Part shown: positions 8,049 through 19,155 of the stretch, in pieces
Layout: the number at the start of each line of letters is the position of its first letter
Numbering within the stretch: the stretch's first letter is position 1
From: an uncultured Desulfobulbus sp.
Lineage (GTDB): Bacteria; Desulfobacterota; Desulfobulbia; Desulfobulbales; Desulfobulbaceae
DNA: 64,000 nucleotides
Reading direction: 5' to 3'
Assembly: GCF_963665445.1 (NCBI RefSeq)
Contig: NZ_OY762276.1
Span: forward strand, 3,652,601 to 3,716,600
Program-made: the position numbers and the translations under genes
Notes under the pieces: model-generated
What the model was told of the DNA's origin: nothing
The model's input: the letters and a program-made list of their open reading frames with translations, nothing else
The model's database searches: none

Positions 8049-8885
8049 TCAGCTCCGCCAGTCCATACCGATATCGCAGGCCTTGGCGGAATGGGTCAGG
8101 GCTCCGACCGAGATGATATCCACCCCGGTTTCGGCAATGCCGCGCACGGTCTCGAGATTGACCCCGCCCGAGGCCTCGACGATTGCCCGGCCGTTGATCA
8201 GCTGGACTGCCTCGCGCATGGTCGGCAGATCCATGTTGTCGAGCATGATCACCCCCACCCCGCAAAGGAGGCATTCCTCGACCTGGGTCAGGGTATCGGT
8301 CTCGACCTCGACGTTGATGGTATGCGGCACCCGCTGGCGCACCCGGCGGACCGCCTCGGTGATCGAACCGCAGGCCGCGATGTGGTTGTCCTTGATCAGG
8401 ACACCGTCGCTGAGGCTGTAGCGGTGGTTGTGGCCGCCGCTGGAACGGACCGCGTACTTCTCCAGCATGCGCAGGCCGGGTGTGGTCTTGCGGGTATCCA
8501 CCACCTTGGCCCTGGTGTGCTTGACCTGATCGGCAAAGGCCGAGGTCAGGGTGGCGATGCCGCAGAGCCGCTGCACCAGGTTGAGCGCCACCCGCTCGCC
8601 GCGCAGAAGGGTGCGGGTCGCCCCCTGGAAATGGAGCAGGACCTCGCCCTGCTCCACCCGTTGGCCATCGGGGATGGCGTTATCGCAGACCACCGTTGCA
8701 TCCAGCAGTTGAAAGACGCGGGTGGCCACCGTGGCCATGCCGACCACGGTCATGGGATGGCGGGCGACAAAACAGGCCTCGGACTGATCCTCTCTGGAAA
8801 AAATCGACTCGGTGGTGATGTCCCCGTGTTCCAGGTCCTCGAGGAGAAAACCGCGCAGCAGCGTATCAAGTAAAAAGGTATCCAT
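8049..8885 (-). CDS. nadC: Nicotinate-nucleotide pyrophosphorylase (quinolinate phosphoribosyltransferase)
   Basis: Converts quinolinate and PRPP to nicotinate mononucleotide in NAD synthesis. The 278-residue protein shows the family hallmarks: EDLEHGDITTESIF near the N terminus, the GERVALNLVQRLCGIAT helix, TRKTTPGLRMLEKYAV, the GGHNHRYSLSDGVLIKDNH loop, and the VEVETD and EASGGVN barrel motifs. The start (ATG at 8885) is one base after the valS stop codon, so the two are translationally coupled. Confidence 0.96.
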   Translation of the reverse strand: MDTFLLDTLLRGFLLEDLEHGDITTESIFSREDQSEACFVARHPMTVVGMATVATRVFQLLDATVVCDNAIPDGQRVEQGEVLLHFQGATRTLLRGERVALNLVQRLCGIATLTSAFADQVKHTRAKVVDTRKTTPGLRMLEKYAVRSSGGHNHRYSLSDGVLIKDNHIAACGSITEAVRRVRQRVPHTINVEVETDTLTQVEECLLCGVGVIMLDNMDLPTMREAVQLINGRAIVEASGGVNLETVRGIAETGVDIISVGALTHSAKACDIGMDWRS

Positions 8886-8886
8886 A

Positions 8887-11571
<2,685 letters not shown>

Positions 11572-11648
11572 GGGGATTACTGTGATGCCGCCAACGGGCG
11601 GAAGAAAATAGATTATGCAAAAAGGAAAAGCCCGGCCTTGGAAGCAGG

Positions 11649-12725
11649 TTACAGCATGCTCCACGGCTTGGGCATATACACTTGTGAATAGAGGGCCATG
11701 GCGTAGCGATCGGTCATACCGGCGATGAAATCGCACACCATGCGGTGCCGCTGCTGCTCTTCCTCGACCGAACGGGCGGGATCACGTTTGCGGCAGCAGG
11801 AGGCGATCCCGTTTTCCGGGAACTCATGTCCCAGAAAAAAACCATACAGATCGCGGATGATCCGCTGCGCCTTTTCAAACTCGTTGTGCACCCGGCAGTT
11901 GCGATAGACATGGTCGTAGAGAAAGGCGCGCAACTCGGTGATGGTCTCGTTCATCCGTTCACTGAGATGGAGCTTTCCGTCATCGCGAGCCACCGTGGTC
12001 TTGACCAGATCGACCACCATGGAGTTGATCCGCTCCGAGGCCCGATCGCCCAGGACTGCCCGAAGATGTTCGGGCAGATCGCTTGCCTGGAGCATATCGG
12101 CGCGCAGGGCGTCGTCCATGTCGTGGTTGACATAGGCCATGATATCCGCCACCCGCACCAGCTGGCCTTCCAGGGTGGCGGCGAGTTCGGTGGTATCGTC
12201 GGGAAGGATCTCGCCGTAGCCCTTGGAATGCTTGAGAATACCGTTGCGCACCTCCCAGGTGAGGTTGAGGCCGCGCCCGTCGTTCTCCAGGAAATCGACA
12301 ATGCGCAGACTCTGGCGATAATGCTTGAACCCCTTGGGATGCAAGAGATTCAGGCTGTACTCGCCCGCATGGCCAAAGGGGGTGTGGCCAAGGTCGTGGC
12401 CCAGGGCAATGGCCTCGGTCAGGTATTCGTTGAGCCGCAGGCAGACCGCCATGGTGCGGGCGATCTGCGAGACCTCCAGCACATGGGTCAGGCGGGTGCG
12501 GTAATGATCGCCGGCCGGGGCGAGAAAGACCTGGGTCTTGTGCTTGAGCCGGCGAAAGGTCTTGGAGTGGATGATGCGATCACGGTCCCGCTGAAAGACA
12601 GTCCGCAGGCAGCAGGGATCCGGGTCGCCGAAGAGTCGCCCCCTTGAACGGCTGCTGAGACAAGCATGGGGCGAGAGGGTCCGTTTTTCCTGTTCCTCGA
12701 GCTGCTCCCTGATTGTCTCAACCAT
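11649..12725 (-). CDS. dgt: Deoxyguanosinetriphosphate triphosphohydrolase-like HD protein
   Basis: HD-domain dNTP triphosphohydrolase of about 358 residues, which breaks dNTPs into deoxynucleoside and tripolyphosphate. The metal-binding residues are in RTRLTHVLEVSQIARTMA (first His) and ALGHDLGHTPFGHAGE (HD plus two further His), with a later RVADIMAYVNHDMDDA Asp. The KTFRRLKHKTQVF motif before it is typical of the dGTPase type. I chose ATG 12725, with AAAGGTGG shortly before it; a GTG one codon earlier is possible. The gene sits 18 bp after prfB and before valS. Confidence 0.92.
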   Translation of the reverse strand: MVETIREQLEEQEKRTLSPHACLSSRSRGRLFGDPDPCCLRTVFQRDRDRIIHSKTFRRLKHKTQVFLAPAGDHYRTRLTHVLEVSQIARTMAVCLRLNEYLTEAIALGHDLGHTPFGHAGEYSLNLLHPKGFKHYRQSLRIVDFLENDGRGLNLTWEVRNGILKHSKGYGEILPDDTTELAATLEGQLVRVADIMAYVNHDMDDALRADMLQASDLPEHLRAVLGDRASERINSMVVDLVKTTVARDDGKLHLSERMNETITELRAFLYDHVYRNCRVHNEFEKAQRIIRDLYGFFLGHEFPENGIASCCRKRDPARSVEEEQQRHRMVCDFIAGMTDRYAMALYSQVYMPKPWSML

Positions 12726-12743
12726 CACACCACCTTTAGTCCG

Positions 12744-13854
12744 TCAAGGCTGCCACAACAGATAGGCCTTGATAAACGGATCCAGCCGACCGTCGAGCAC
12801 CGCGTCCACATTGCCTTCCTCGGTGTTGGTGCGATGATCCTTGATCAGCCGGTACGGCTGCAGCACGTAGGAGCGGATCTGGCTGCCCCAGGCGATGTCT
12901 TTCTTGTCGCCCTGGATGTTCTCCTGGTTACGCCTTTTTTCTTCCTCTTCCCGCTCAAAGAGGCGCGCCATGAGCATCTTCATGGCCATGTCCTTGTTGC
13001 GGTGCTGACTGCGCTCATTCTGACACTGGACCACGATCCCGGAGGGAAAGTGGGTGATGCGGATGGCGGAGTCGGTCTTGTTGACGTGCTGACCGCCGGA
13101 GCCGCTGGCACGGTAGGTGTCGATGCGGATATCCTTGTCGTTGATCTCGATTTCCACGTCGTCGTCGAGTTCCGGCATGACCATGACCGAGGCAAAGGAG
13201 GTGTGCCGCCGGCCGCTGGCATCAAAGGGCGAAATGCGCACCAACCGGTGAATGCCGACCTCGGAACGGAGATAACCGTAGGCATATTTCCCCTTGATGA
13301 GAATGGTCACGCTCTTGGTGCCCGCCTCGTCGCCCGGCAGCAGATCCAGGATATCGGTCTTGAAGCCCTTGATCTCCGCCCAGCGCAGGTACATGCGCAG
13401 CAGAATGCCGACCCAGTCCTGGGCCTCGGTGCCGCCGGCTCCGGCATGAATGGTGAGCATGGCATTGTTGGCGTCGTGTTCGCCACTGAACATGCACTCC
13501 AACTCGACCAGGTCGATACGGTTCTTGAGATCGTCCAGGCCGGAAACCACGTCCTGGTAGGTATCATCGTCGTTCTCTTCCTTGGCCAGGTCCAGCAGCA
13601 TTTCGGCATCTTCCAACTCACCGAAGTTCTTGTCCCAGACCCCGATCAGATCCTGCAACTGGCCCAGTTGCCGCTGTACCTTCTTGGCTTCCGACTGATC
13701 GTCCCAGAAGTTGGGACTGACCGTCTGCCGTTCCAGTATTTCTACCTGTTCACGCTTGTCATCTAAGTCAAAGATGCTCCTTCAGGACAAGCATTCTGCC
13801 CTTGAGACTGTCAAGCAACTGTCTCGCTTCGGCTGATTCGGTAATATCCGCCAT
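12744..13854 (-). CDS. prfB: Peptide chain release factor 2, with programmed +1 frameshift
   Basis: RF2 ends translation at UGA and UAA. The gene starts at ATG 13854 (MADITESAEARQLLDSLKGR). After 28 codons it meets an in-frame TGA at 13770-13768 inside CTT-TGA-C, preceded by AAGGAG; a +1 slip on CTT moves into the long frame (DLDDKREQVEILERQTVSPNFWDD...), which runs to 12744. Together this gives 369 residues, the normal RF2 length. The GGQ catalytic loop (GSGGQHVNKTDS) and the SPF stop-codon-reading tripeptide (RISPFDASGR) are present. RF2 level thus controls its own synthesis, as in E. coli. Annotating only 12744-13658 would miss the first 66 residues. Confidence 0.96.
13767..13782 (-). promoter_or_regulatory. 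prfB recoding site (internal SD, CTT-TGA-C slip)
   Basis: Read on the minus strand: AAGGAGCATCTTTGAC. AAGGAG is the internal Shine-Dalgarno stimulator, CTT the slip codon and TGA the poorly read stop. Zero-frame codon count from 13854 places CTT as codon 28 and TGA as codon 29. Confidence 0.95.
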
Positions 13855-13879
13855 AATTTCCCTCTCACACAAAAATAAG

Positions 13880-13983
13880 GGCCTCGTAAAAAGTCAACAT
13901 CCTAAAAATCACGCATTGTGAAATCAGTACGTAGTGAGGCTCGAAACATCATTCTCGAGACATTTTCGAAAATGACAAAAAAC
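13880..13983. repeat. Dispersed repeat, family C, copy 1
   Basis: The unit reads GCCTCGTAAAAAGTCAACAT..., then ATCACGCATTGTGAAATCAG, then GAGGCTCGAAACATCATTCTCGAGACATTTTCGAAAATGACAAAA. The last part forms a hairpin (CATTCTCGAGA against TTTCGAAAATG). Other copies are near 25.0, 30.1, 54.4 and 60.8 kb. This copy is more diverged than the 54.4-kb one. Confidence 0.75.
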
Positions 13984-14104
13984 AAAAAATAAACGAGCAC
14001 GCCGATGGCGCCTCGCTGTGTCCCAACTCCTGCGGCAAACAGACTGCTTCGCCCAAAGGGGTCCTATACTATCCAGATTCACCGCAAGACTCAAGGAAGA
14101 AAGG

Positions 14105-14134
14105 CAAAAAGCGGCTGGAAATCCTTGCCAGCCG
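14105..14134 (-). terminator. Terminator of the corC-lnt operon
   Basis: CGGCTGG (14112-14118) pairs with CCAGCCG (14128-14134). On the minus strand the stem is followed by CTTTTTG. It lies about 25 bp after the lnt stop codon. Confidence 0.8.
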
Positions 14135-14156
14135 TTCTTTTCCCGTTCTCTGCCGC

Positions 14157-15752
14157 TCAATCCTGGTGACGGCTGCGGACGACAACCATGAAGGCCATGC
14201 CCAGGGCACAGACCGCACCGAAACGGAATCCCTGGCGGTTATAGACGGTAGTCAGCTCCAGCATGGGTACCTGGGCAACCAGGGCATCCTCGACGAAGAT
14301 GGTACTCTCCTTGATCACATGCCCCATGGGATCGACAAAACCGCTGACACCGGTATTGGCTGCGCGAATCAGGCTGCGCTTATTCTCCACCGCGCGAAAA
14401 ACCGCCATGGCCAAAGACTGATACGGCGCACTGGAGCGGCCGTACCAGGCATCGTTGGTGATATTGACCAACAGATTGGCGCCTCGCAAGACAGCCTCAT
14501 GGGAAATCTCCGGGAAGATCGACTCATAGCAGATCAGCATGCCCAGCCGCATCGGGCCAAGGACCATGGGCCCTTTTTCCGTTCCGGCACTGAAGTCGCC
14601 GACACTGACCACCAGCGGCTCGAGAAAGGGCAACAACTCGCGCATCGGCACGTATTCGCCGAAGGGGACCAGATGCTGTTTGGCATGGCTCCCGTGCATG
14701 GCGCCGTCCGGGCCGACCAGAACCGCGCCGTTGTAGTAGCGAATCAGCGGCTTGCCGTCAGTCTGGGGTTTGAGAGTATAGAGTGGTGCGCCGGTGAGCA
14801 GCCAGGTGTTGTTTTTCCCGGTAAAGCCGCTCACCCGGTCCATCAGCGGATCCTCCTGCGGGTAAAAGGGCAAGGCGGTCTCCGGCCAGACCACCAGTTC
14901 CGTGTCCTGCCCCTGAAGGGCTCGCCGCGAGAGCTTGACATAGGTATCCACCGTGGCCGACTTGACCTCGGCTGACCATTTCAGCGCCTGATCGATATTT
15001 CCCTGCACCACGGCCACATGGGCCTGCATGGAGCGATCGGCAATCAAGGCGACCACCTGATAGCGGACCAGTGAATACCCACCGACAAAAACAGCAAAGG
15101 CAACCGCCGCAATCAACAGTCGTCGCTCGAAATGGACGCCCCAGCGCACTGCTCGCCGCTGCCGGTCAACCAGGGCCACCAGCAGGGCGTTGCACAGCAC
15201 CAGGGTAAAGGTGATCAGATGGTGACCGCCGATATCTGCCGCCTGGATAAGCTTGGGCTGGCTGTACAAACCATACCCCAGATCCATCCAGGGGAAACCA
15301 CTGAACAGCATCCCCCTGAGGTATTCCAAGCCCACCCAGATCACCGGTGCCCCCCAGACCAGGGGCGCTATCGAGCGTTCACGATGCCAGGAACGCCCGG
15401 CCACCCGGCTCAGCAGAAAGCAGAACAGGGCCGGATAGAGGGCCATATAACTGGAAAGAAGAAAAAGGGCCGGGATCGAGACCCAAAGCGGCAGATCGCC
15501 GTATCGGCCGAGCACGATCAGGATCCAGTACATCAGGGCCAAATGATAGACCAGCCCGAAAACGAATCCTGCCAGGGCGCTCCTGCCCGGCCTCGCATAC
15601 AGCGCCACCATGAACAGCGGCATCAGGGCGATGAACAACAACGGCCACCAACCAACTTTCCCGGGCATGGCCAGGGCAAGCAGGGCAGCGGAGGCAAGGC
15701 TGGCGGAAATCAGGACAACAAGGGAATCAGAGTTGCAGCTGGGTTTCATCAT
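14157..15752 (-). CDS. lnt: Apolipoprotein N-acyltransferase
   Basis: Inner-membrane enzyme that adds the third acyl chain to lipoproteins. About 531 residues: a first half with six or so membrane segments (from LVVLISASLASAALLALAMP to LLIAAVAFAVFVGGY), then a periplasmic nitrilase domain (HVAVVQGNIDQALKW onward) and a final membrane segment. The nitrilase triad is visible: Glu in WPETALPFYP, Lys in AKQHLVPFGEYVP, Cys in MLICYESIFPE. The open frame extends to 16052, but that part lies inside corC; the start is at the ATG pair 15752/15749, overlapping the corC end by about 25 bp. Outer-membrane lipoproteins elsewhere in the window (51.7 and 61 kb) are likely substrates. Confidence 0.94.
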   Translation of the reverse strand: MMKPSCNSDSLVVLISASLASAALLALAMPGKVGWWPLLFIALMPLFMVALYARPGRSALAGFVFGLVYHLALMYWILIVLGRYGDLPLWVSIPALFLLSSYMALYPALFCFLLSRVAGRSWHRERSIAPLVWGAPVIWVGLEYLRGMLFSGFPWMDLGYGLYSQPKLIQAADIGGHHLITFTLVLCNALLVALVDRQRRAVRWGVHFERRLLIAAVAFAVFVGGYSLVRYQVVALIADRSMQAHVAVVQGNIDQALKWSAEVKSATVDTYVKLSRRALQGQDTELVVWPETALPFYPQEDPLMDRVSGFTGKNNTWLLTGAPLYTLKPQTDGKPLIRYYNGAVLVGPDGAMHGSHAKQHLVPFGEYVPMRELLPFLEPLVVSVGDFSAGTEKGPMVLGPMRLGMLICYESIFPEISHEAVLRGANLLVNITNDAWYGRSSAPYQSLAMAVFRAVENKRSLIRAANTGVSGFVDPMGHVIKESTIFVEDALVAQVPMLELTTVYNRQGFRFGAVCALGMAFMVVVRSRHQD

Positions 15753-16626
15753 TACGGACAATGCGCACGCTTTTGATCCGGCGGGGATCGGCGCCAAGCA
15801 CCTTGAAGGAGAGACCGTTCTCCTGAACCAGGCTGCCCGAGGCCGGCACCTTGCCCAGACGATGAATGATAAACCCGCCCACGGACTCAAACGGCCCCTC
15901 GGGCAGGCTGACCCGAAAATGGGCCTCCACCTCTTCGATATCGATCTTGGCATCGACAATAACGGTACGCTCGTCAACCACACGCAGCTCGCTGTTCTCG
16001 TCATCGTGTTCGTCATCGATTTCACCGACGATTTCCTCGATAACGTCCTCAAGCGTCACCAGGCCGCGTACGCCGCCGAACTCGTCGACAACAATCACCA
16101 TGTGCATCTTTTTCTGCTGGAACTCGCGCAGCAGCTCGGTCAGCGGTTTGGATTCGGGAATAAAGGTGACCGGATTGAGAAATTCCTTGAGCTGAAAATC
16201 GGCATCGTTGCCGCGGGTGCAGATACGAAGCAGATCCTTGGCATGGAGGATGCCGATAATCTGATCCGGATTATCGGTGTAAATGGGAATGCGAGTGTAG
16301 CCCTCCTCGTTGATCAAGCGGATCAGTTCCGGAATCGAGGAGGTTATGTCGGCACAGACCATTTCCGCCGACGGGGTCATGATTTCAGAGGCGATGGTCT
16401 CGCGAAAGTCAAAGATGGAGTTGATCAGCCGTTCCTCATGGACGGAAATCAGACCTTGCTCCTCGCCCTCCTCCAAAAGTTCGAGGATTTCATGCTCCAA
16501 GGCTTCGGTGGTATCCGGGCCACCGCGAAAGCCAAGGGCGGATTTAACTTTTTCAAAAAACGACTTACCAGGGGGTTCCTCGTCCGACGGTACCGGGCTG
16601 GCCGGCGACGGATCAATATTTTCCAT
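15727..16626 (-). CDS. corC: CBS-domain protein of the CorC/HlyC family
   Basis: A 299-residue cytoplasmic protein with a CBS pair (EIMTPSAEMVCADITSSIPELIRLINEEGYTRIPIY...IIGILHAKDLL, and the second repeat ending GGVRGLVTLEDVIEEIVGEI) and a C-terminal CorC_HlyC domain (LRVVDERTVIVDAKIDIEEVEAHF). It lacks the DUF21 membrane domain of full-length CNNM-like transporters. In many proteobacteria it is encoded with lnt, as here, and linked to Mg/Co efflux. I start at ATG 16626 (AGGAGAG upstream); an in-frame ATG at 16674 would add 16 residues. Confidence 0.9.
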   Translation of the reverse strand: MENIDPSPASPVPSDEEPPGKSFFEKVKSALGFRGGPDTTEALEHEILELLEEGEEQGLISVHEERLINSIFDFRETIASEIMTPSAEMVCADITSSIPELIRLINEEGYTRIPIYTDNPDQIIGILHAKDLLRICTRGNDADFQLKEFLNPVTFIPESKPLTELLREFQQKKMHMVIVVDEFGGVRGLVTLEDVIEEIVGEIDDEHDDENSELRVVDERTVIVDAKIDIEEVEAHFRVSLPEGPFESVGGFIIHRLGKVPASGSLVQENGLSFKVLGADPRRIKSVRIVRNDETQLQL

Positions 16627-16860
16627 AGGGTGTGAATCTCTCCTCAAGGGGATCAGAAGGGCAACTCGGTGCACAGACCATCTCGCAACGTTTCGAGAGG
16701 AACAAGGCGCACTCTATCCCAAATTACAAATATTTTGAATTTAGGGCAACTACGGTTGAAGTCAAGAGCTATTTCTCGACAAACCCACCCTTGTGGAGAA
16801 CCACACAGGCAAAAAGTGCACCTTCACCGCAACCGAAGTCACTTTTACCGATGCTTCTTC

Positions 16861-16889
16861 TTGACGTCCCCCCTCAGGTATGCTATTAG
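16861..16889 (+). promoter_or_regulatory. Probable sigma-70 promoter of tRNA-Lys
   Basis: TTGACG (16861-16866) and an extended -10 TGCTATTAG (hexamer 16884-16889) with a 17-bp spacer. The rest of the gene-free stretch 16627-16860 shows nothing else I can name. Confidence 0.55.
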
Positions 16890-16945
16890 ATGCGCTCGCA
16901 ACGCGCGGCTGGTCCAGCCCGCAACCAAAACAGCCTTCTCGTTTT

Positions 16946-17021
<76 letters not shown>

Positions 17022-17029
17022 AGCATATC

Positions 17030-17066
17030 AAGCACTTAGCTCGTTTCGGGTTAAGTGCTTTTTTGT
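17030..17066 (+). terminator. Rho-independent terminator of tRNA-Lys
   Basis: AAGCACTTA (17030-17038) pairs with TAAGTGCTT (17052-17060), followed by a T run interrupted once by G. Confidence 0.85.
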
Positions 17067-17249
17067 TTTTTTAGGCTTCGATTTCACACAGGTTCTCCAA
17101 AATTTCACGTATCAGAAAGCATAAGCGACAATGCCCTACCGCTCAAGAGGAAGCCGGGTCATTTATTGGGTCAAATGGACCCTGTCGATTGGACAGACAG
17201 GGCATATGATTCACTGATTACCACTCAACTTCAACTCTGGAATGACCTC

Positions 17250-17380
17250 TTGAGATTCCTCACGTTCGTTCGGAACGACATCGATTTTGCCGCTCATTCG
17301 GGGGCGTGCCCCCCGGATGTCATCTCGACCAAGGGGAGAGATCTCGTCTTTTCAAACTGAGCATCAGTGGTAATCACATA
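17250..17380. repeat. Dispersed repeat, family B, copy 2
   Basis: TTGAGATTCCTCACGTTCG through GTCATCTCGACCAAGGGGAG and a TGGTAATCAC tail. It has an extra hairpin in the middle (GGGGGCGTGCCCCCC region). It occupies most of the space between tRNA-Lys and the cstA control region. Confidence 0.8.
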
Positions 17381-17427
17381 TAATTAAGCTCTTATTGCCG
17401 TTTCCCGGGCCCGTGAAGGGCCGCATT

Positions 17428-17477
17428 ACCGCTCACAAAGCTATTTGACCGATCACCAGCCTATACGACCGCTTACC
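17428..17477 (+). promoter_or_regulatory. Three direct repeats, candidate LytTR (BtsR-like) operator of cstA
   Basis: ACCGCTCAC at 17428, ACCGATCACC at 17448 and ACCGCTTACC at 17468, starting exactly 20 bp apart. As I recall it, the E. coli BtsR (YehT) site at btsT is two copies of ACC(G/A)CT(C/T)A about 13 bp apart; the first and third repeats match that motif and the middle one differs at one base. The repeats lie just upstream of a good -10 box and of a CstA-family gene whose neighbours encode a LytS/LytTR pair. Confidence 0.65.
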
Positions 17478-17487
17478 CGACAGACTG

Positions 17488-17516
17488 TTTCCCCTTGCCT
17501 GCTTCCCAGGTATGAT
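17488..17516 (+). promoter_or_regulatory. Probable cstA promoter with weak -35
   Basis: TATGAT (17511-17516) with a poor -35 (TTTCCC, 17488-17493) at 17 bp, as expected for an activated promoter. The repeat at 17468 would lie just upstream of the -35. A strong ribosome site (AAAGGAGG) precedes the ATG at 17574. Confidence 0.5.
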
Positions 17517-17573
17517 CCCTTCCATTCCATCAGGTGAATCCATTCACATCACTTTTATGAAAGGAGGTCTGTC

Positions 17574-18989
17574 ATGACTGTTTTTCTCCTCTGTCTCGGC
17601 TTGCTGCTGCTGGGATATCTCTTCTACGGGGCCTTTGTCGACCGGGTGATCGGTTCCGACGAAAAGCGTGCCACCCCGGCTACGACCATGGCGGACGGGG
17701 CCGACTTTGTCAAAATGCATCCGGCCAAGGTCTTCTTGATTCAGTTGCTCAACATAGCGGGCCTCGGCCCGATCTTCGGTCCGATCCTCGGCGCCCTCTA
17801 CGGGCCGGCAGCCCTGGTCTGGATTGTCCTTGGGGCCATCTTTGCCGGTGCGGTCCACGACCATTTCTCCGGCATGCTTTCGGTCCGCTACCAGGGCAAG
17901 AGTATTCCCGATGTGGTCGGCTACCAGTTGGGCAACGGCTTCAAGCAGTTCATGCGCCTCTTTTCCATCGTCCTCCTCCTCCTGGTCGGAGTGGTCTTTG
18001 TCCTCGGACCGGCAAAACTTCTGGGCAACATGACCGGCCTGGCCGTCCCTGCCTGGGTCGCAATTATCTTTGCCTACTACTTCCTTGCCACCGTTCTTCC
18101 CATCGACAAGATCATCGGCCGCATCTACCCCTTCTTCGGTGCGGTGCTCATCTTCATGGCGGTTGGCCTGATCAGCGCCCTGGCCTGGCAGGGCTATGAC
18201 TTCTACCCGACGCTGACCCTGGAGAACCTCAACCCGAAAGGCCTGCCCATGTGGCCGTTGATGTTCATCACCATCGCCTGCGGCGCGATCAGCGGATTCC
18301 ACGCCACCCAATCACCGATGATGGCCCGCTGTCTGGATAACGAGAAAAACGGCAAAAGGATTTTCTACGGTTCCATGATCGGCGAAGCGGTTATCGCCCT
18401 GATCTGGGCAACGCTCGGTATGGCCTTTTATCATGGCTCCGACGGCCTGCAGGCCGCCCTGGCCAACGGCGGCCCAGCCGCAGTGGTCAATCAGATTTCC
18501 ACCACCCTGCTCGGTCACGCCGGCGGCATCCTGGCCATCATCGGTGTCATTCTCCTGCCGATCACCTCCGGCGACACCGCCTTCCGCAGTGCCCGCCTGA
18601 TCATCGCCGACTTCATCAACCTGCCCCAGGCACAGGGCCTGAAGCGGCTCTACATCGCCATCCCGCTGTTCGTTGTCGGCTTCCTGATCTCCAAGGCTCC
18701 GTTTGAGGCCATCTGGCGCTACTTTGGCTTCTCCAACCAGACCCTGGCCACCATCGTTCTCTGGGCCGGTGCCGCCTATCTGATCAAGAAAGGCTCCTGC
18801 CACTGGATCGCCACCATTCCGGCCACCTTCATGACCGCGGTCTGCGCCAGCTATCTTGCCTATGCCAAGATCGGTTTCGGACTGCCGATCGATATAGCCA
18901 CCATCATCGGAGTGGTTGCCGCGGTCGCTGCCTGTGGCGCCTTTTTCTTTGCATTCCGCAACCCCGCCCTGGTTGCCGAAGAGGCATAA
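17574..18989 (+). CDS. CstA-family carbon-starvation (pyruvate/peptide) transporter
   Basis: A 471-residue polytopic membrane protein of the CstA family. Family motifs include GTPATTMADGADF-like TPATTMADGADFVKMHPAKV, LNIAGLGPIFGPILGALYGP, GAVHDHFSGMLSVRYQGKSIPDVVG, and SGFHATQSPMMARC. E. coli members BtsT and CstA are about 700 residues; this is the short form that lacks their C-terminal extension. In E. coli BtsT is a pyruvate/H+ symporter induced by the BtsS/BtsR system. The LytS and LytTR genes just downstream and the operator-like repeats upstream suggest the same role here. The gene ends in its own terminator. Confidence 0.87.
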   Translation: MTVFLLCLGLLLLGYLFYGAFVDRVIGSDEKRATPATTMADGADFVKMHPAKVFLIQLLNIAGLGPIFGPILGALYGPAALVWIVLGAIFAGAVHDHFSGMLSVRYQGKSIPDVVGYQLGNGFKQFMRLFSIVLLLLVGVVFVLGPAKLLGNMTGLAVPAWVAIIFAYYFLATVLPIDKIIGRIYPFFGAVLIFMAVGLISALAWQGYDFYPTLTLENLNPKGLPMWPLMFITIACGAISGFHATQSPMMARCLDNEKNGKRIFYGSMIGEAVIALIWATLGMAFYHGSDGLQAALANGGPAAVVNQISTTLLGHAGGILAIIGVILLPITSGDTAFRSARLIIADFINLPQAQGLKRLYIAIPLFVVGFLISKAPFEAIWRYFGFSNQTLATIVLWAGAAYLIKKGSCHWIATIPATFMTAVCASYLAYAKIGFGLPIDIATIIGVVAAVAACGAFFFAFRNPALVAEEA

Positions 18990-19008
18990 TTCCCCCTTTG
19001 CCTCACCC

Positions 19009-19048
19009 CCTGCCAGGGAAATCCCATGGTTTCCCTGGCAGGTTTTTT
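19009..19048 (+). terminator. Terminator after the cstA-family gene
   Basis: A perfect 13-bp stem (19009-19021 with 19030-19042, CCTGCCAGGGAAA arm) followed by six T residues. Confidence 0.92.
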
Positions 19049-19155
19049 GTTTTCCTCCCCCCTGCACAGTGTGATACAACAGCCCAAGGAGCGGATGCTC
19101 TGCCCGCCCCCGGTTCGATTTCCCCCTACCGCCCCACATGCCCCGCGAGAGGCCC

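Noticed and set aside
13658..13850. prfB read as a broken gene because of the in-frame TGA
   Set aside because: The TGA sits in the conserved CTT-TGA-C recoding context with an internal Shine-Dalgarno, so it is programmed frameshifting.
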